NCBI GenBank assembly: GCA_031263725.1
Contig: JAISFF010000037.1
Coordinates: 1 to 64,000, forward strand
Source: Lysobacteraceae bacterium
GTDB lineage: Bacteria; Pseudomonadota; Gammaproteobacteria; Xanthomonadales; Xanthomonadaceae
Length of the DNA: 64,000 bases
Reading direction: 5' to 3'
Shown: piece by piece, positions 43,525-52,479 of the stretch
Layout: every line of letters begins with the position of its first letter
Position numbering within the stretch: the first letter of the stretch is position 1
The notes under the pieces: generated by a model
Databases searched by the model: none
What the model was told of the DNA's origin: nothing
The model's input: only the letters and a program-made list of their open reading frames with translations
Translations under genes and position numbers: made by a program

Positions 43525-45489
43525 CTACTGCCGGACAGGATCGGACGCCGGAGTCGATTCGGTTACCGATGCGGGAGCCGGTGCCGGTGTGGACGCCGGC
43601 GTGGTCGCTGGTGCGGAAGCGGGAGCCGCCGCCGCAGTGGGGGCACCGCGTTTTTTCCCGATCCACTGGTCGATCTGGCGTTCCAGGATATCCAGTGGCA
43701 TGGAACCGTTTTTCAACAGTTCGGCGTGGAACTCGCGGATATCGAAGCGGTCGCCCAATTCGCGTTGCGCCTTGGCACGCAGCTCGGTGAATTTCATCTC
43801 GCCGGTCCGGTAGGCCAGGGCCTGGCCGGGAATTGCCATCATGCGTTCGACTTCGCCGGCTGCATCCGCCGCGTCCATGGCGGAGTTGTCGGTGATGAAA
43901 GCGACGGCCTGTTCGCGCGTCCAGCCCTTGCTGTGCAGGCCGGTATCCACGACCTGCTGGATCGAACGCCACAGTTCGCTCTGCAGGCGGCCGTAATAGC
44001 TGTAGGGCGACTGGTACAGGCCCAGTTCCTTGCCGAGCGATTCGGCATACAGGGCCCAGCCTTCGGTATAGGCGATCTCGCCTCCGAAACGGCGGAACTT
44101 GGGCAGGTCGGTCAGTTCCTGCTGCAGGGCCAGCTGGAAATGGTGGCCGGGGACCGCTTCATGCAGGAACAGGGCTTCCGTTTCCCAGTTTCTGGCCTTG
44201 GCGACACGGGTGGTGTTGACATAGAGGATGCCGGGCTGCGAATTGTCTTCGGCCGGACGGGCGTAGAACGCATTGGCGGCGTTCTGCGCGCGCGACGGTT
44301 CCGCGGGACGGATATCCAGTTGCGCCTTGGGCGTCAGCGAAAACAGCGCGGGAATCCTCGGCAACGTGTTGTTGCGGACGCCGCGGTAGTTGCTGAGCAT
44401 GATGTCGTCGCTTTCGTATTGGAAGCGCGGGTCGGTCTGCATGAAACGGAAGAAGCGCGTTATCGGTCCGCGGAAACGCGTCTCGCGCATGATCCGCTGG
44501 ATTTGGGTATGCAGCCTGGCGATGTTGTCGATGCCGGCCTGATGGATCTGATCGGGCGTCATCGGCAGCGTGGTGTTTTCCTTGACCGCCTGCGCATACC
44601 AGGCGGCGCCGTTGGGCAGCTCGCCCAGTCCGGCCGTGGTCCGGGACCCGGGCAGATATTCGTTGTTGAGGAAATCGCGCAGCCGGCGATAGGCCGGCAT
44701 GGTCTGGCCCTCGATCATGCGTTTGTAACCGGTGGTCAGGCGTTCGCGGTCGGCATCGGAAAAGTTCTCCGGCATTTTCTGGATGGGCAACCAGAACAGC
44801 GTTTCCTCGGCCTGCGGCTTGATCAGCGTGTCCAGTTGCAGCAGTACCTTCTCGGTCAGCGGTCGCGGCTGGACCACTCCCGCCGCCATGCCTTCGCGCA
44901 TGTTGGCGATCGCCTGCTCGAAAACGACGGGAATCTGCGCTGCGCGGCCCTGCCAGTTCTCATAATCTTTGACGGTGGCGAAGGGCTGGGCATTGGTGCC
45001 CGAACCCAGGATCGCCACGACCACGGCGACGTTGTTGAAATGGTTGAGCGGCATCATCCAGTCGGGAAACTGCTCGCTCGCCAGCGCATCGTGTGCATCG
45101 TCGATGAATATCTGGTAGCTGAGCAGATCCTGGCCTTCCAGTCCTTCCGGGCCGATCGCTTCCACTTTCCGCAGCCACTCGGTGGTGAAGTCATGCGCCT
45201 GCCGGCGGTATTCCGCGGAGAGATAGTTCGGCAACTGGTCGCTATAGCGCAGGTCGCCCTGCAAGGTGGCCTGCACCGGATTGAGTTTGAGCGAAGCTTC
45301 CCAATAGTCCTGGTACAGGCGGTTCAATTGCGCGGACTTGCTGACCGGAGCCGGCGCGGGTGCCGGGTGTGCCGCCTGGGTCGCGGCGCGGCGCGCGCGG
45401 CGCGGCGCGGCGTCCGCCTCCTGGATGGCAGTGACGGTGACGGTTGCGACCAGAAAACCGAGAAGGATGCGGAGGGCGGGGCTCGACAT
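43525..45489 (-). CDS. DUF885-family protein (probable metallopeptidase), exported
   Basis: A 654-residue exported protein: signal peptide (MSSPALRILLGFLVATVTVTA), an Ala/Pro-rich linker, then the DUF885 domain with its signature HEAVPGHHFQLALQQEL, an HExxxH-like zinc site, followed by IAYTEGWALYAESLGKELGLYQ. Further typical stretches are LYQDYWEASLKLNPVQATLQGD and ERMMAIPGQALAYRTGEMKF. The last ~45 residues are Ala/Pro/Thr repeats. Related to dipeptidyl-type carboxypeptidases by fold, but its substrate is unknown. First gene before the MliC-like gene; probably co-expressed. Confidence 0.88.
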   Translation of the reverse strand: MSSPALRILLGFLVATVTVTAIQEADAAPRRARRAATQAAHPAPAPAPVSKSAQLNRLYQDYWEASLKLNPVQATLQGDLRYSDQLPNYLSAEYRRQAHDFTTEWLRKVEAIGPEGLEGQDLLSYQIFIDDAHDALASEQFPDWMMPLNHFNNVAVVVAILGSGTNAQPFATVKDYENWQGRAAQIPVVFEQAIANMREGMAAGVVQPRPLTEKVLLQLDTLIKPQAEETLFWLPIQKMPENFSDADRERLTTGYKRMIEGQTMPAYRRLRDFLNNEYLPGSRTTAGLGELPNGAAWYAQAVKENTTLPMTPDQIHQAGIDNIARLHTQIQRIMRETRFRGPITRFFRFMQTDPRFQYESDDIMLSNYRGVRNNTLPRIPALFSLTPKAQLDIRPAEPSRAQNAANAFYARPAEDNSQPGILYVNTTRVAKARNWETEALFLHEAVPGHHFQLALQQELTDLPKFRRFGGEIAYTEGWALYAESLGKELGLYQSPYSYYGRLQSELWRSIQQVVDTGLHSKGWTREQAVAFITDNSAMDAADAAGEVERMMAIPGQALAYRTGEMKFTELRAKAQRELGDRFDIREFHAELLKNGSMPLDILERQIDQWIGKKRGAPTAAAAPASAPATTPASTPAPAPASVTESTPASDPVRQ

Positions 45490-45627
45490 GCATGAACCTG
45501 TTACGGCAATTCAAGCGATCAAGAGTGCCTGATCCCGCGGTCGACGACCAGTGTTGACATGGCAGGACGGTATCGCGTTCCGGTTTGTTACGGACTGGTT
45601 AATTAACGCGCTTGCGGTGGCGTCGAT

Positions 45628-46332
45628 TCAGTCCTGCCCGGATGCGGCGCCGGCCGGGGCGGAAACGTGATCGCTGGCGCGCGTGAAAGGCATCGATCGC
45701 GGCGCGACCGCGCCGCCGGAAATGATGAAGCTCATGGCCTGCTCGACCGTCCAGTCGGTGGGCGTCAGCAGTTCCACCGGGACGATTTCCAGATAGCCGG
45801 AAGTCGGGTTGGGTGTCGTGGGCACGTAGACCGCGGCCAGCTCGCGGCCGGTGCCTTCTTCCTGCAGGACACGCGTCACCAGCCCGATCGATTTCATGTC
45901 GCGATGCGGGAAGTCGATCAGTACGACGCGCTGCGTATTGCCGGGCTTGGTCTGCAGGATATCCAGCAGTTTGCGTACACTGCTGTAGATGATGCTGGCC
46001 AGCGGAATGCGCTGCATCAGCGCATCGAACCAGCCCAGGAAGCGCTGGCCGATGACCCGGCGGCTCAGGGCGCCGACCAGCAGGATGGCCGCCAGCGTGG
46101 CGATCAGGCCGATCGTGTTCTGGACCCAATGTGCCCCGAACCAGCCGAACACCTGCGGAAACGCGGTGGCGATGCGTTGCGACAGCGGTTCGACGATGGG
46201 CCGGCTGATGCTGGACAGGAAGACGAAAACGAATTTGATCACCACCCAGGTCAGCCAGATGGGCAGCAATGCCAGAAGTCCGGTCAGGAACAGCTTCTGC
46301 AGGGAAGGACGGTGGGTAGGCTCCGAAGACAT
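45628..46332 (-). CDS. DUF502 membrane protein
   Basis: A 234-residue protein with two TM helices (residues ~14-36 and ~72-90) and a soluble C-terminal domain. Family stretches are LQKLFLTGLLALLPIWLTWVVIKFVF, PLASIIYSSVRKLLDILQTKPGNTQRVVLIDFPH, and VYVPTTPNPTSGYLEIVPVELLTPTDWTVEQAMSFIISGG. Found widely in proteobacteria, cyanobacteria and plants (COV1-like), with no established biochemical role. It lies upstream of the DUF885 gene on the same strand and downstream of the hotdog-fold gene. Confidence 0.88.
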   Translation of the reverse strand: MSSEPTHRPSLQKLFLTGLLALLPIWLTWVVIKFVFVFLSSISRPIVEPLSQRIATAFPQVFGWFGAHWVQNTIGLIATLAAILLVGALSRRVIGQRFLGWFDALMQRIPLASIIYSSVRKLLDILQTKPGNTQRVVLIDFPHRDMKSIGLVTRVLQEEGTGRELAAVYVPTTPNPTSGYLEIVPVELLTPTDWTVEQAMSFIISGGAVAPRSMPFTRASDHVSAPAGAASGQD

Positions 46333-46395
46333 GGGGTATTCGCTATATGGAGGTGATCGGGAAAGACGGGGAACGACGAAGGCGGAGACATCGGC

Positions 46396-46860
46396 TCAGG
46401 CCGGGCGGTCGCGGCGCTCCGGTTTCTTGCGGACATAGATCTGCTTGCGGACGCGGGCGACGATGTCGCCGCCGGTATCGATGATGTCATTGGCGAACCA
46501 TTGGAAGTGCTTGTCACCGTTGGCGGTGGCAGCGCGCATCGCTTCCACTTCGCTGTCCTCAAGCTGGAACGAAGCCCGCACCACGCCGCGCCCCGGTTTG
46601 ATGAATTCGATGTCGCCGGCCTTGTCCCACACATAGTAATCGTTGCCGAGCCGATGGATCGCCAGTAGCGCCCAGAAAGGATCGGTCATTGCGAACAGAC
46701 TGCCGCCGAAGTGCGTGTTGTGATAGTTGCGGTTCCACAGACGCATCCGCATTTCGACTTCGGCATTGCGATAGTCGGGCGTGATCCGGCCGACATGAAT
46801 GCCGGTGAACAGGAACGGTGGCCACAGATTGAGGATGTGTCGGAGCGTCGATGCTTTCAT
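46396..46860 (-). CDS. Hotdog-fold (DUF4442/YiiD-C-like) thioesterase-family protein
   Basis: A 154-residue protein with the hotdog stretch NYHNTHFGGSLFAMTDPFWALLAIHRLG, preceded by FTGIHVGRITPDYRNAEVEMRMRLWNRN and followed by WDKAGDIEFIKPGRGVVRASFQL. This matches the DUF4442 subgroup of PaaI-type thioesterases, whose natural substrates are unclear. ATG 46860 is chosen because the preceding in-frame stretch is a Pro/Arg-rich chance frame. It runs towards the DUF502 gene (63 bases between) and is preceded by a purine-rich tract. Confidence 0.8.
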   Translation of the reverse strand: MKASTLRHILNLWPPFLFTGIHVGRITPDYRNAEVEMRMRLWNRNYHNTHFGGSLFAMTDPFWALLAIHRLGNDYYVWDKAGDIEFIKPGRGVVRASFQLEDSEVEAMRAATANGDKHFQWFANDIIDTGGDIVARVRKQIYVRKKPERRDRPA

Positions 46861-47222
46861 GAGGGAGAAGGGGGAGGGCCTCCACGGCGAGGACGGGGGG
46901 AAACGGAGTCCGGGGCGGGGCCGGGAAGACGCAAAGGTTACTGGGCGCGGATGCCGATTGCATAGAGGCGAACTGGCCGCCATACAGCCCGGATGTGGCA
47001 GCGGGTCGCCTGTCGCGAGAGAAACCAGTGCCATGCCCGGGCAAAGCCGGGACCGTGACGCCCGTGGGAATAGCGACTGAATGGGAACGCGGCGTTATGG
47101 ATGAAAACCGCATATCGGCCCTAAGCTCGAGGGCATGAGCGCGCGTGAAGCGGATGATGCACTCCGGCGTGCGAATGCCGGTTCGGGCACGAACCGACCC
47201 GTAACCGGGAGCCACGAACGGG
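46861..47222. other. Intergenic region with purine-rich tract
   Basis: 362 bases with no convincing gene. The first ~65 bases (46861-46925) are almost entirely G/A with at least six runs of three or more G on the plus strand, capable of G-quadruplex formation. A short CCCGGGC/GCCGGGA hairpin lies near 47037-47052. Confidence 0.5.
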
Positions 47223-47726
47223 ATGAATACCAGGTACCCACATCATATGGTCCGCATGGCCGGGCATTCGCGGATAGCCGGTACGGTGCTGCTGTCGCTG
47301 ACGGTGATGATGCCGGCGGTGGCGCAGGCACAGATGACGGGCAGCGCGGCCGCCGCATCGTCCGGACCGGTGGTCTCGCATCCCGCCACGACACGTTATA
47401 CGGTGCCGCCGGACTCGAGTTCGACGCCGCCCAGTCATCGGCAATACCAGCGCTACCGGCAGACCTATCAGGATGTCCAGCGAGACAGCACGGCCATTCA
47501 GAGCCGTACCAGCAACGACGGCATCGATCGCGCCATCCAACGGCAGCGCCTCCAACTGGAGGCCGATCGGCAGACGCTGGAGGCCCAGCGCGCACTGATG
47601 CGCAATCCGGTCGAATCGGAACGCCTGCGCCAGGATTTCGAACAGGAGCAACGAGCGTTCGAACGCTGGCAACGGGATATGGAACAGGGCCGGCCCAAGG
47701 GGACGCCGCCGCGCGAGAGCGATTGA
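47223..47726 (+). CDS. Exported coiled-coil-prone protein of unknown function
   Basis: A 167-residue protein with a hydrophobic signal-like stretch (TVLLSLTVMMPAVAQAQ, cleaved after AQA), then a Ser/Pro/Thr-rich segment and a C-terminal half of charged helix with heptad-like spacing (IDRAIQRQRLQLEADRQTLEAQRALMRN .. LRQDFEQEQRAFERWQRDMEQG). No family is recognised. ATG 47223 is the first start; ATG 47247 (MVRMAGHSR) would shorten the n-region. It precedes the ClpP-like lipoprotein gene. Confidence 0.6.
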   Translation: MNTRYPHHMVRMAGHSRIAGTVLLSLTVMMPAVAQAQMTGSAAAASSGPVVSHPATTRYTVPPDSSSTPPSHRQYQRYRQTYQDVQRDSTAIQSRTSNDGIDRAIQRQRLQLEADRQTLEAQRALMRNPVESERLRQDFEQEQRAFERWQRDMEQGRPKGTPPRESD

Positions 47727-47913
47727 TTCGCCCCGGTATCCGGTATCGACGGGAATGTCCCCCTATCACGGCGATACGCCGCATTCGCGCAACGGCGGTT
47801 GGAGCGCCGATGGAGAGTGCCCAATCTCACCGTTCCGTTCATGCCGTGTACGCTATGGTTGCCTGCCCCAGGCAAGTGTTTCCCTGCTTGCCCTTCCGAT
47901 CATCAGGAACCCG

Positions 47914-49053
47914 ATGCCGAAACGCCTGCCATGGTTGCTTTCCGTGATTCTCGGCTTGAGCCTGCTGGCGTGCCAGCCAGCCGCTCCGCCGGAGCGGGAG
48001 GTCTTCGATGAGGGCACGGATTCGGTGGATGGTGGCGCGATCAGTACCGCGCCAGTGCGGCATGAGCCGGCGCTGCCCCGAAAGCAATCCGCTCCCGGGG
48101 TGGACTGGTTGCCGCTGGTTCTGAGCTCGGGCAAGGCCTGGGCCAGTTGCGAACTGAATTATCAGACCGAAAGCGGCGATCAGGAGCTGCATTCGCTAGA
48201 ACGGCAGGCGCTGACCGAGGCCCTGGCCCCCTGCGATGAAGGCAAAGTCATGCGTCTGCGCTACCAGGGCAAGATCGCGGGCGATTTTGCCGCGCTGATC
48301 GAACGCATCGTGGTCATCGCCGACGAGCAGGGCATCGGCAAGCGTGTGCTGGATATCGATTCGGCGGGTGGCACCGTGGAAGACGCCATTCGCGCCGGTG
48401 ATTCGATCGCCAGTGCGCATTGGTCGATCTGGGTGCGGGAGGATTCGGTTTGCCACAGCGCCTGCGTGTTCGTGCTGGGAGCGGGCGATTCGAGGACGAT
48501 CGCGGGCCGCGTCGGCATTCACCGGTTGATCCGTCTGAGCTCGACCGCGACCACGCGCGCCGAACTCAACAGCGAACTGCGCACCGTCTATGCCCAGGTC
48601 AAGGACTATCTGGAACGCAACGGCGTTGCGGTGGTGCTGGCCGACCAGATGATGTCGGTGCCCAACCGCAGCCTGCGTCTGCTGACCGACGAGGAGTTGA
48701 AGACCTATGGACTGGATGGCATCAACGCCGCGCAGGACGACCTGGACCGGCTGCGTCTGATGCGCAAGTGCGGGGAGGATTTCGTGCGCAGGCGCGATCA
48801 GTTCGCGCGCCAGTTCGATGCGCAGTGCAAATCCCAGGAGCGCGATATCGATGCGTTGAACGCCTGCGGCCTGCAACTGCGCAAGAAGTTCGGCTTTCCC
48901 GACGAGGCTTGCCTGGCGGAAAGTCCGATGTCGGAGTTCGATACATTGGCCGAGATGCTACCGATGCCCGGCTATCCGGCGGGAAGCGCCGGAATGGTGC
49001 ATGATGCCTCGCGGGAGTCGCACCGACTGGCCGGGCGCTGGCCGGCGCCCTGA
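47914..49053 (+). CDS. Lipoprotein with ClpP/crotonase-like protease-fold domain
   Basis: A 379-residue predicted lipoprotein (signal peptide ending LSLLAC). The central part resembles the periplasmic ClpP-class proteins of COG3904: RVLDIDSAGGTVEDAIRAGDSIASAHWSIWV, then the C-H-S-A-C segment DSVCHSACVFVLGAGDSR and GRVGIHRLI. The serine in CHSAC occupies the nucleophile position of this superfamily and the histidine of GIHR the partner position; the two nearby cysteines could form a disulfide. A cysteine-rich helical C-terminal half follows. AGGAA precedes ATG 47914. A secreted serine-protease-like activity is plausible but unproven. Confidence 0.7.
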   Translation: MPKRLPWLLSVILGLSLLACQPAAPPEREVFDEGTDSVDGGAISTAPVRHEPALPRKQSAPGVDWLPLVLSSGKAWASCELNYQTESGDQELHSLERQALTEALAPCDEGKVMRLRYQGKIAGDFAALIERIVVIADEQGIGKRVLDIDSAGGTVEDAIRAGDSIASAHWSIWVREDSVCHSACVFVLGAGDSRTIAGRVGIHRLIRLSSTATTRAELNSELRTVYAQVKDYLERNGVAVVLADQMMSVPNRSLRLLTDEELKTYGLDGINAAQDDLDRLRLMRKCGEDFVRRRDQFARQFDAQCKSQERDIDALNACGLQLRKKFGFPDEACLAESPMSEFDTLAEMLPMPGYPAGSAGMVHDASRESHRLAGRWPAP

Positions 49054-49319
49054 TCGTCGGCATCCTAATGTTGCGCATATTGCACTGGCGGGATTGCGGC
49101 GGGCGGAATGCGTCGAACAGTCGGTGACACGGGATGCAGTGTTGGTCATGGGGTCTGCGCTGATGGTGTATCCGCATCGAGCACATCCAGCGTCGGGGAA
49201 ACCGCGACGGAACACCTGCGTCGAACGCTACAACCGGGGATGGCATCACGCCGATGCGGAAACGGGCGCTGGTGGCTTGGCTCCACTTTTGGCAACTGCT
49301 GAAAATGGAGGGATTGCCA

Positions 49320-50198
49320 TCAGTTGTGGTCTTCCAGCCGTCCACCGGGCAGGAACCGCCAGGTTCTCATGATATGCAGGACATCCACGCGCTCCCCGGT
49401 ATCGGGCAGGGGCGAAAACGGCTGCGAAAGCTGCACGATGCGCAACGCGCTGTCGTCCAGTACCGGCAGACCGCTGCTGCGCATGATCTTGCTGCTCTCC
49501 ACGGTGCCGTCGCGGCGCACCGCCACGCCGATGATGACTTCGCCGCTGAGCCGGCGCTGGCGGGCTTCATCCGGATAGTTCAGATTGCCCACGCGCTCGA
49601 CCCGATCCACCCAGGTCCGCAGATAGTTCGCATAGGCGTATTCGCGGGTGCTGGCGGAGACGAATTTCCGGACCGGGCGGCGGGCGTACAGTTCCGATTG
49701 TGCGTTGTATTCGGCGGCCAGGCGGGCTGCATCGGTATCGAACGGCGCATTGCCCTGGGTGTCGACCTGCGGCTCGATGACATCGTTCCGGGGCGTATGC
49801 GATTGCGCCTGCTCGTATTCCCCGCGCCGGCTGGTCAGGAAGCGCGCCTCCGGCGCGGAAGATGCGGCATCGTTCCGGGCCCGCATCGGGTAGGGCGTCC
49901 GACCGGGTTCCGGGCTTTCGACGCCGCCGAGCTGGCTGTCGCGCGGGCGCTGCGGGGTATCGTGCTCGCCACCGCCACGGTTGTTGGCCTGCGCCAGAAA
50001 GTCCGCCTGTTCCGGGGACAGGGTGGTCTGCGCCTGGCTGAAGATCACATCCAGCGTCGGCACCATCGGCGCCGGGTCGCCGAGAGTGAAGCCCACTCCA
50101 AGGATCAGCAATCCGTGGATCAACAGCGACAGCACCAGCGCGGCGGAAAGCCGCTGGTTCTGATCGAGGTGGGTACGGGGAATGGCGGCCGATGTCAT
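49320..50198 (-). CDS. TonB-like energy-transducing protein
   Basis: A 292-residue protein with an N-terminal TM helix (residues ~19-38, AALVLSLLIHGLLILGVGF, with the S-x3-H signature of TonB), a long polar periplasmic spacer rich in Gln/Arg/Asn, and a C-terminal TonB domain (NLNYPDEARQRRLSGEVIIGVAVRRDGTVESSKIMRSSGLPVLDDSALRIV). It lacks the usual Pro-rich spacer. No exbB/exbD lie nearby. It overlaps the gshB stop by four bases, so the two are co-transcribed; a conserved neighbour of gshB in this group. It may energise an outer-membrane receptor or serve twitching. Confidence 0.85.
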   Translation of the reverse strand: MTSAAIPRTHLDQNQRLSAALVLSLLIHGLLILGVGFTLGDPAPMVPTLDVIFSQAQTTLSPEQADFLAQANNRGGGEHDTPQRPRDSQLGGVESPEPGRTPYPMRARNDAASSAPEARFLTSRRGEYEQAQSHTPRNDVIEPQVDTQGNAPFDTDAARLAAEYNAQSELYARRPVRKFVSASTREYAYANYLRTWVDRVERVGNLNYPDEARQRRLSGEVIIGVAVRRDGTVESSKIMRSSGLPVLDDSALRIVQLSQPFSPLPDTGERVDVLHIMRTWRFLPGGRLEDHN

Positions 50199-51151
50199 GC
50201 GTTGGCGGAGACGGAGGTTTCCAGTGCATCGAAAAGCTGTCCGGCGATATTCAACCCGAACTGTGAATCGAGTTCGCGAACGCAGGTAGGGCTGGTCACA
50301 TTGACTTCGGTCAGGTACTCGCCGATGACATCCAGGCCGACGAACCGCATTCCTCTGCGTTTCATCTCCGGTCCGACCTGTGCGGCGATCCAGCGGTCGC
50401 GATCGCTCAGGGGGCGCCCTTCGCCACGGCCACCGGCCGCGAGGTTGCCACGGAACTCGTCGCCCTGCGGAATCCGGGCCAGGCAGAATTCCACCGGCGC
50501 TCCGTCGACCAGCAGGATCCGCTTGTCGCCATCGCGGATCTCGGGGATATAGCGCTGTATCAAGGCCAGCGAATGCCCGCCGGCGGTCAGTGTCTCCAGG
50601 ATGACGTTGAGATTCGGGTCGCCCGTGTACGAGCGAAAGATCGAGCGGCCGCCCATACCGTCGAGCGGCTTCAGCACAACCTCGCCATGCTCGGCGACAA
50701 AGGCCTTCAGCTGGCGGGCGCTACGGCTGATCAGGGTGGGAGGGCAACATTGGGGGAACAACTGTGCCGCCAGTTTTTCGTTGAAATCGCGCAGCCCCTG
50801 CGGATCGTTGACGACCAGCGCGCCCTGGTTCTGGGCCAGGCCGAGGATATGGGTATCATGCAGGTATTCGGCATCCACCGGTGGATCCTTCCGCATCAGT
50901 ACGATTTGTCCGGTGTCGAATTCCAGCCGGGCGAACGAGCCCAGCTCGAACCAGTCATGCGGATCATCGCGGACGGCCAACGCCGCCGCGTTGGCATGGG
51001 CCTTGCCGTCCTCCACATGAAGCCCGCCGGGCTGGACGTAGTGCAGACGATGTCCACGCCGTTGCGCCTCCAGCAGCATGGCGAAAGTAGTGTCCTTGGC
51101 GATTTTGATGGACCCGACCGGATCCATGACCACAAAGATATCAAGAGGCAT
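50195..51151 (-). CDS. gshB: Glutathione synthetase
   Basis: ATP-grasp ligase that joins gamma-glutamylcysteine and glycine. The 318-residue protein begins MPLDIFVVMDPVGSIKIAKDTTFAMLLEAQRRGH, contains MRKDPPVDAEYLHDTHIL, the ATP-grasp loop GEVVLKPLDGMGGRSIFR, LIQRYIPEIRDGDKRILLVDG and the closing FVGLDVIGEYLTEVNVTSPTCVREL. ATG 51151 gives the family start; a second ATG three codons upstream is less likely. It diverges from pilG, the arrangement typical of gammaproteobacteria, and its 3' end overlaps the TonB-like gene. Confidence 0.96.
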   Translation of the reverse strand: MPLDIFVVMDPVGSIKIAKDTTFAMLLEAQRRGHRLHYVQPGGLHVEDGKAHANAAALAVRDDPHDWFELGSFARLEFDTGQIVLMRKDPPVDAEYLHDTHILGLAQNQGALVVNDPQGLRDFNEKLAAQLFPQCCPPTLISRSARQLKAFVAEHGEVVLKPLDGMGGRSIFRSYTGDPNLNVILETLTAGGHSLALIQRYIPEIRDGDKRILLVDGAPVEFCLARIPQGDEFRGNLAAGGRGEGRPLSDRDRWIAAQVGPEMKRRGMRFVGLDVIGEYLTEVNVTSPTCVRELDSQFGLNIAGQLFDALETSVSANA

Positions 51152-51418
51152 CTGGCACAATCTTCTTAATTAGCCTTACGATGTTAGCCTAAACCCTGCT
51201 ATTGTCTGGGGTTGGTATATGGAGCAAAGTGGACGAATCCGAATCCGGCGCTGACGGGTCGATTTCGGCCCCCTGATTTGTGTTCCGTTAAGTTTCGTCT
51301 GTTGCGATCGCGTCGAGTCTGACAGCATATAGAAAACGGGATGGGAAAGTGGGTTGTCCGCGCCAAGATGTCGTGTTCACATTGAACGTGTTGCCATATG
51401 GTTTGGGGAACTAGGTGA

Positions 51419-51829
51419 ATGATTAACAATGCAACATCTAGCGGTTCGTTGGGCGGATTGAGGGTCATGGTGATCGATGACTCCAAGACCATCCGCCGTA
51501 CCGCCGAAACGCTGCTCAAGCGCGAGGGTTGCGAGGTGGTGACTGCCAGCGACGGCTTCGAGGCGCTGGCCAAGATTGCCGACCAGAAACCGCAGATCAT
51601 CTTCGTCGATGTGATGATGCCGCGCCTGGATGGCTATCAGACCTGCGCGCTGATAAAGAGCAACCACAATTTCAAGTCCACCCCCGTGATCATGTTGTCT
51701 TCCAAGGACGGCCTGTTCGACAAGGCGCGTGGCCGCATCGTTGGATCCGAGCAGTACCTCACCAAGCCGTTCACCCGCGAGGAGCTGCTGGATGCGATAC
51801 GCACCCATGTCCATATCGGAGGCGGCTGA
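51419..51829 (+). CDS. pilG: Twitching motility response regulator PilG
   Basis: A single-domain CheY-like receiver, phosphorylated by ChpA, which promotes pilus extension. In the 136-residue protein the phosphoacceptor is D64 (IIFVDVMMPRLDGYQTC), the acidic pocket D20-D21 (VMVIDDSKTIRRTAETLL) and the conserved lysine lies in QYLTKPFTREELL. No output domain. First gene of the pil-chp cluster, divergent from gshB with about 270 bases between, where the cluster promoter must lie. The gene for PilH, its usual partner, is not here. Confidence 0.93.
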   Translation: MINNATSSGSLGGLRVMVIDDSKTIRRTAETLLKREGCEVVTASDGFEALAKIADQKPQIIFVDVMMPRLDGYQTCALIKSNHNFKSTPVIMLSSKDGLFDKARGRIVGSEQYLTKPFTREELLDAIRTHVHIGGG

Positions 51830-51902
51830 ATCCATTCGGCTTGATCGATCATGTCGCGGAGTATCTCCGCTTTCCCTTGGCTCAACAGAGTGATGGATTC
51901 TA

Positions 51903-52436
51903 ATGCGATCGCCTTTCGATATCCTGGCTGAATACGAACGACGCAGTCTGGCGCACACGGTGCGGATGCCGGTCCGCGAGTTGGAAACCGGCCTGTGGCG
52001 CGGAATCGGTTACCGGGTAGGGGAGCATCGCCTGGTATCCCACTTTGCCGAAGTGGTCGAGATCGTGGCTTTGCCGACGATCACGCCGGTCCCCGGTACC
52101 CAGCCCTGGTTGCTGGGGATCAGCAATCTGCGCGGTAACCTGTTTCCCGTCGTCGACATGAAGTTGTTCCTCGAAGGGGTGGCCACCCCGGTGCGGGAGG
52201 GTCAGCGCGTGCTGATCGTGCATCAGGATGGCGGCGATGCCGTGCTTATCATTGACGAGCTTTATGGTCAGCGCGGCTTTCTTGTTGAGCAGAAGATCGA
52301 CCCTGCCGCGGTGCGGACGGGACGCTACGCCCCCTTCATCGAGGGCGCTTTCCGTGGAGAGGACGAATCGGTATGGGGCGTGTTCTCCCTGGACCGGCTT
52401 GGCAATACCCCTCAATTCAGGCACGCCGCAGCATGA
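51903..52436 (+). CDS. pilI: CheW-like adaptor PilI
   Basis: A 177-residue CheW-domain protein that couples the PilJ receptor to the ChpA kinase. The domain covers RPVRELETGLWRGIGYRVGEHRLVSHFAEVVEIVALPTITPVPGTQPWLLGISNLRGNLFPVVDMKLFL and continues to VWGVFSLDRLG. It lies 73 bases after pilG and 43 bases before pilJ. Confidence 0.9.
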   Translation: MRSPFDILAEYERRSLAHTVRMPVRELETGLWRGIGYRVGEHRLVSHFAEVVEIVALPTITPVPGTQPWLLGISNLRGNLFPVVDMKLFLEGVATPVREGQRVLIVHQDGGDAVLIIDELYGQRGFLVEQKIDPAAVRTGRYAPFIEGAFRGEDESVWGVFSLDRLGNTPQFRHAAA

Positions 52437-52479
52437 GCGCGGTGACTTCCATCTATTCCATTTGTGTTGAGGCTGAAGC

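Noticed and set aside
49054..49319. Possible small gene between the ClpP-like lipoprotein and TonB-like genes
   Set aside because: Frames here have no start with a ribosome-binding site and no recognisable sequence.
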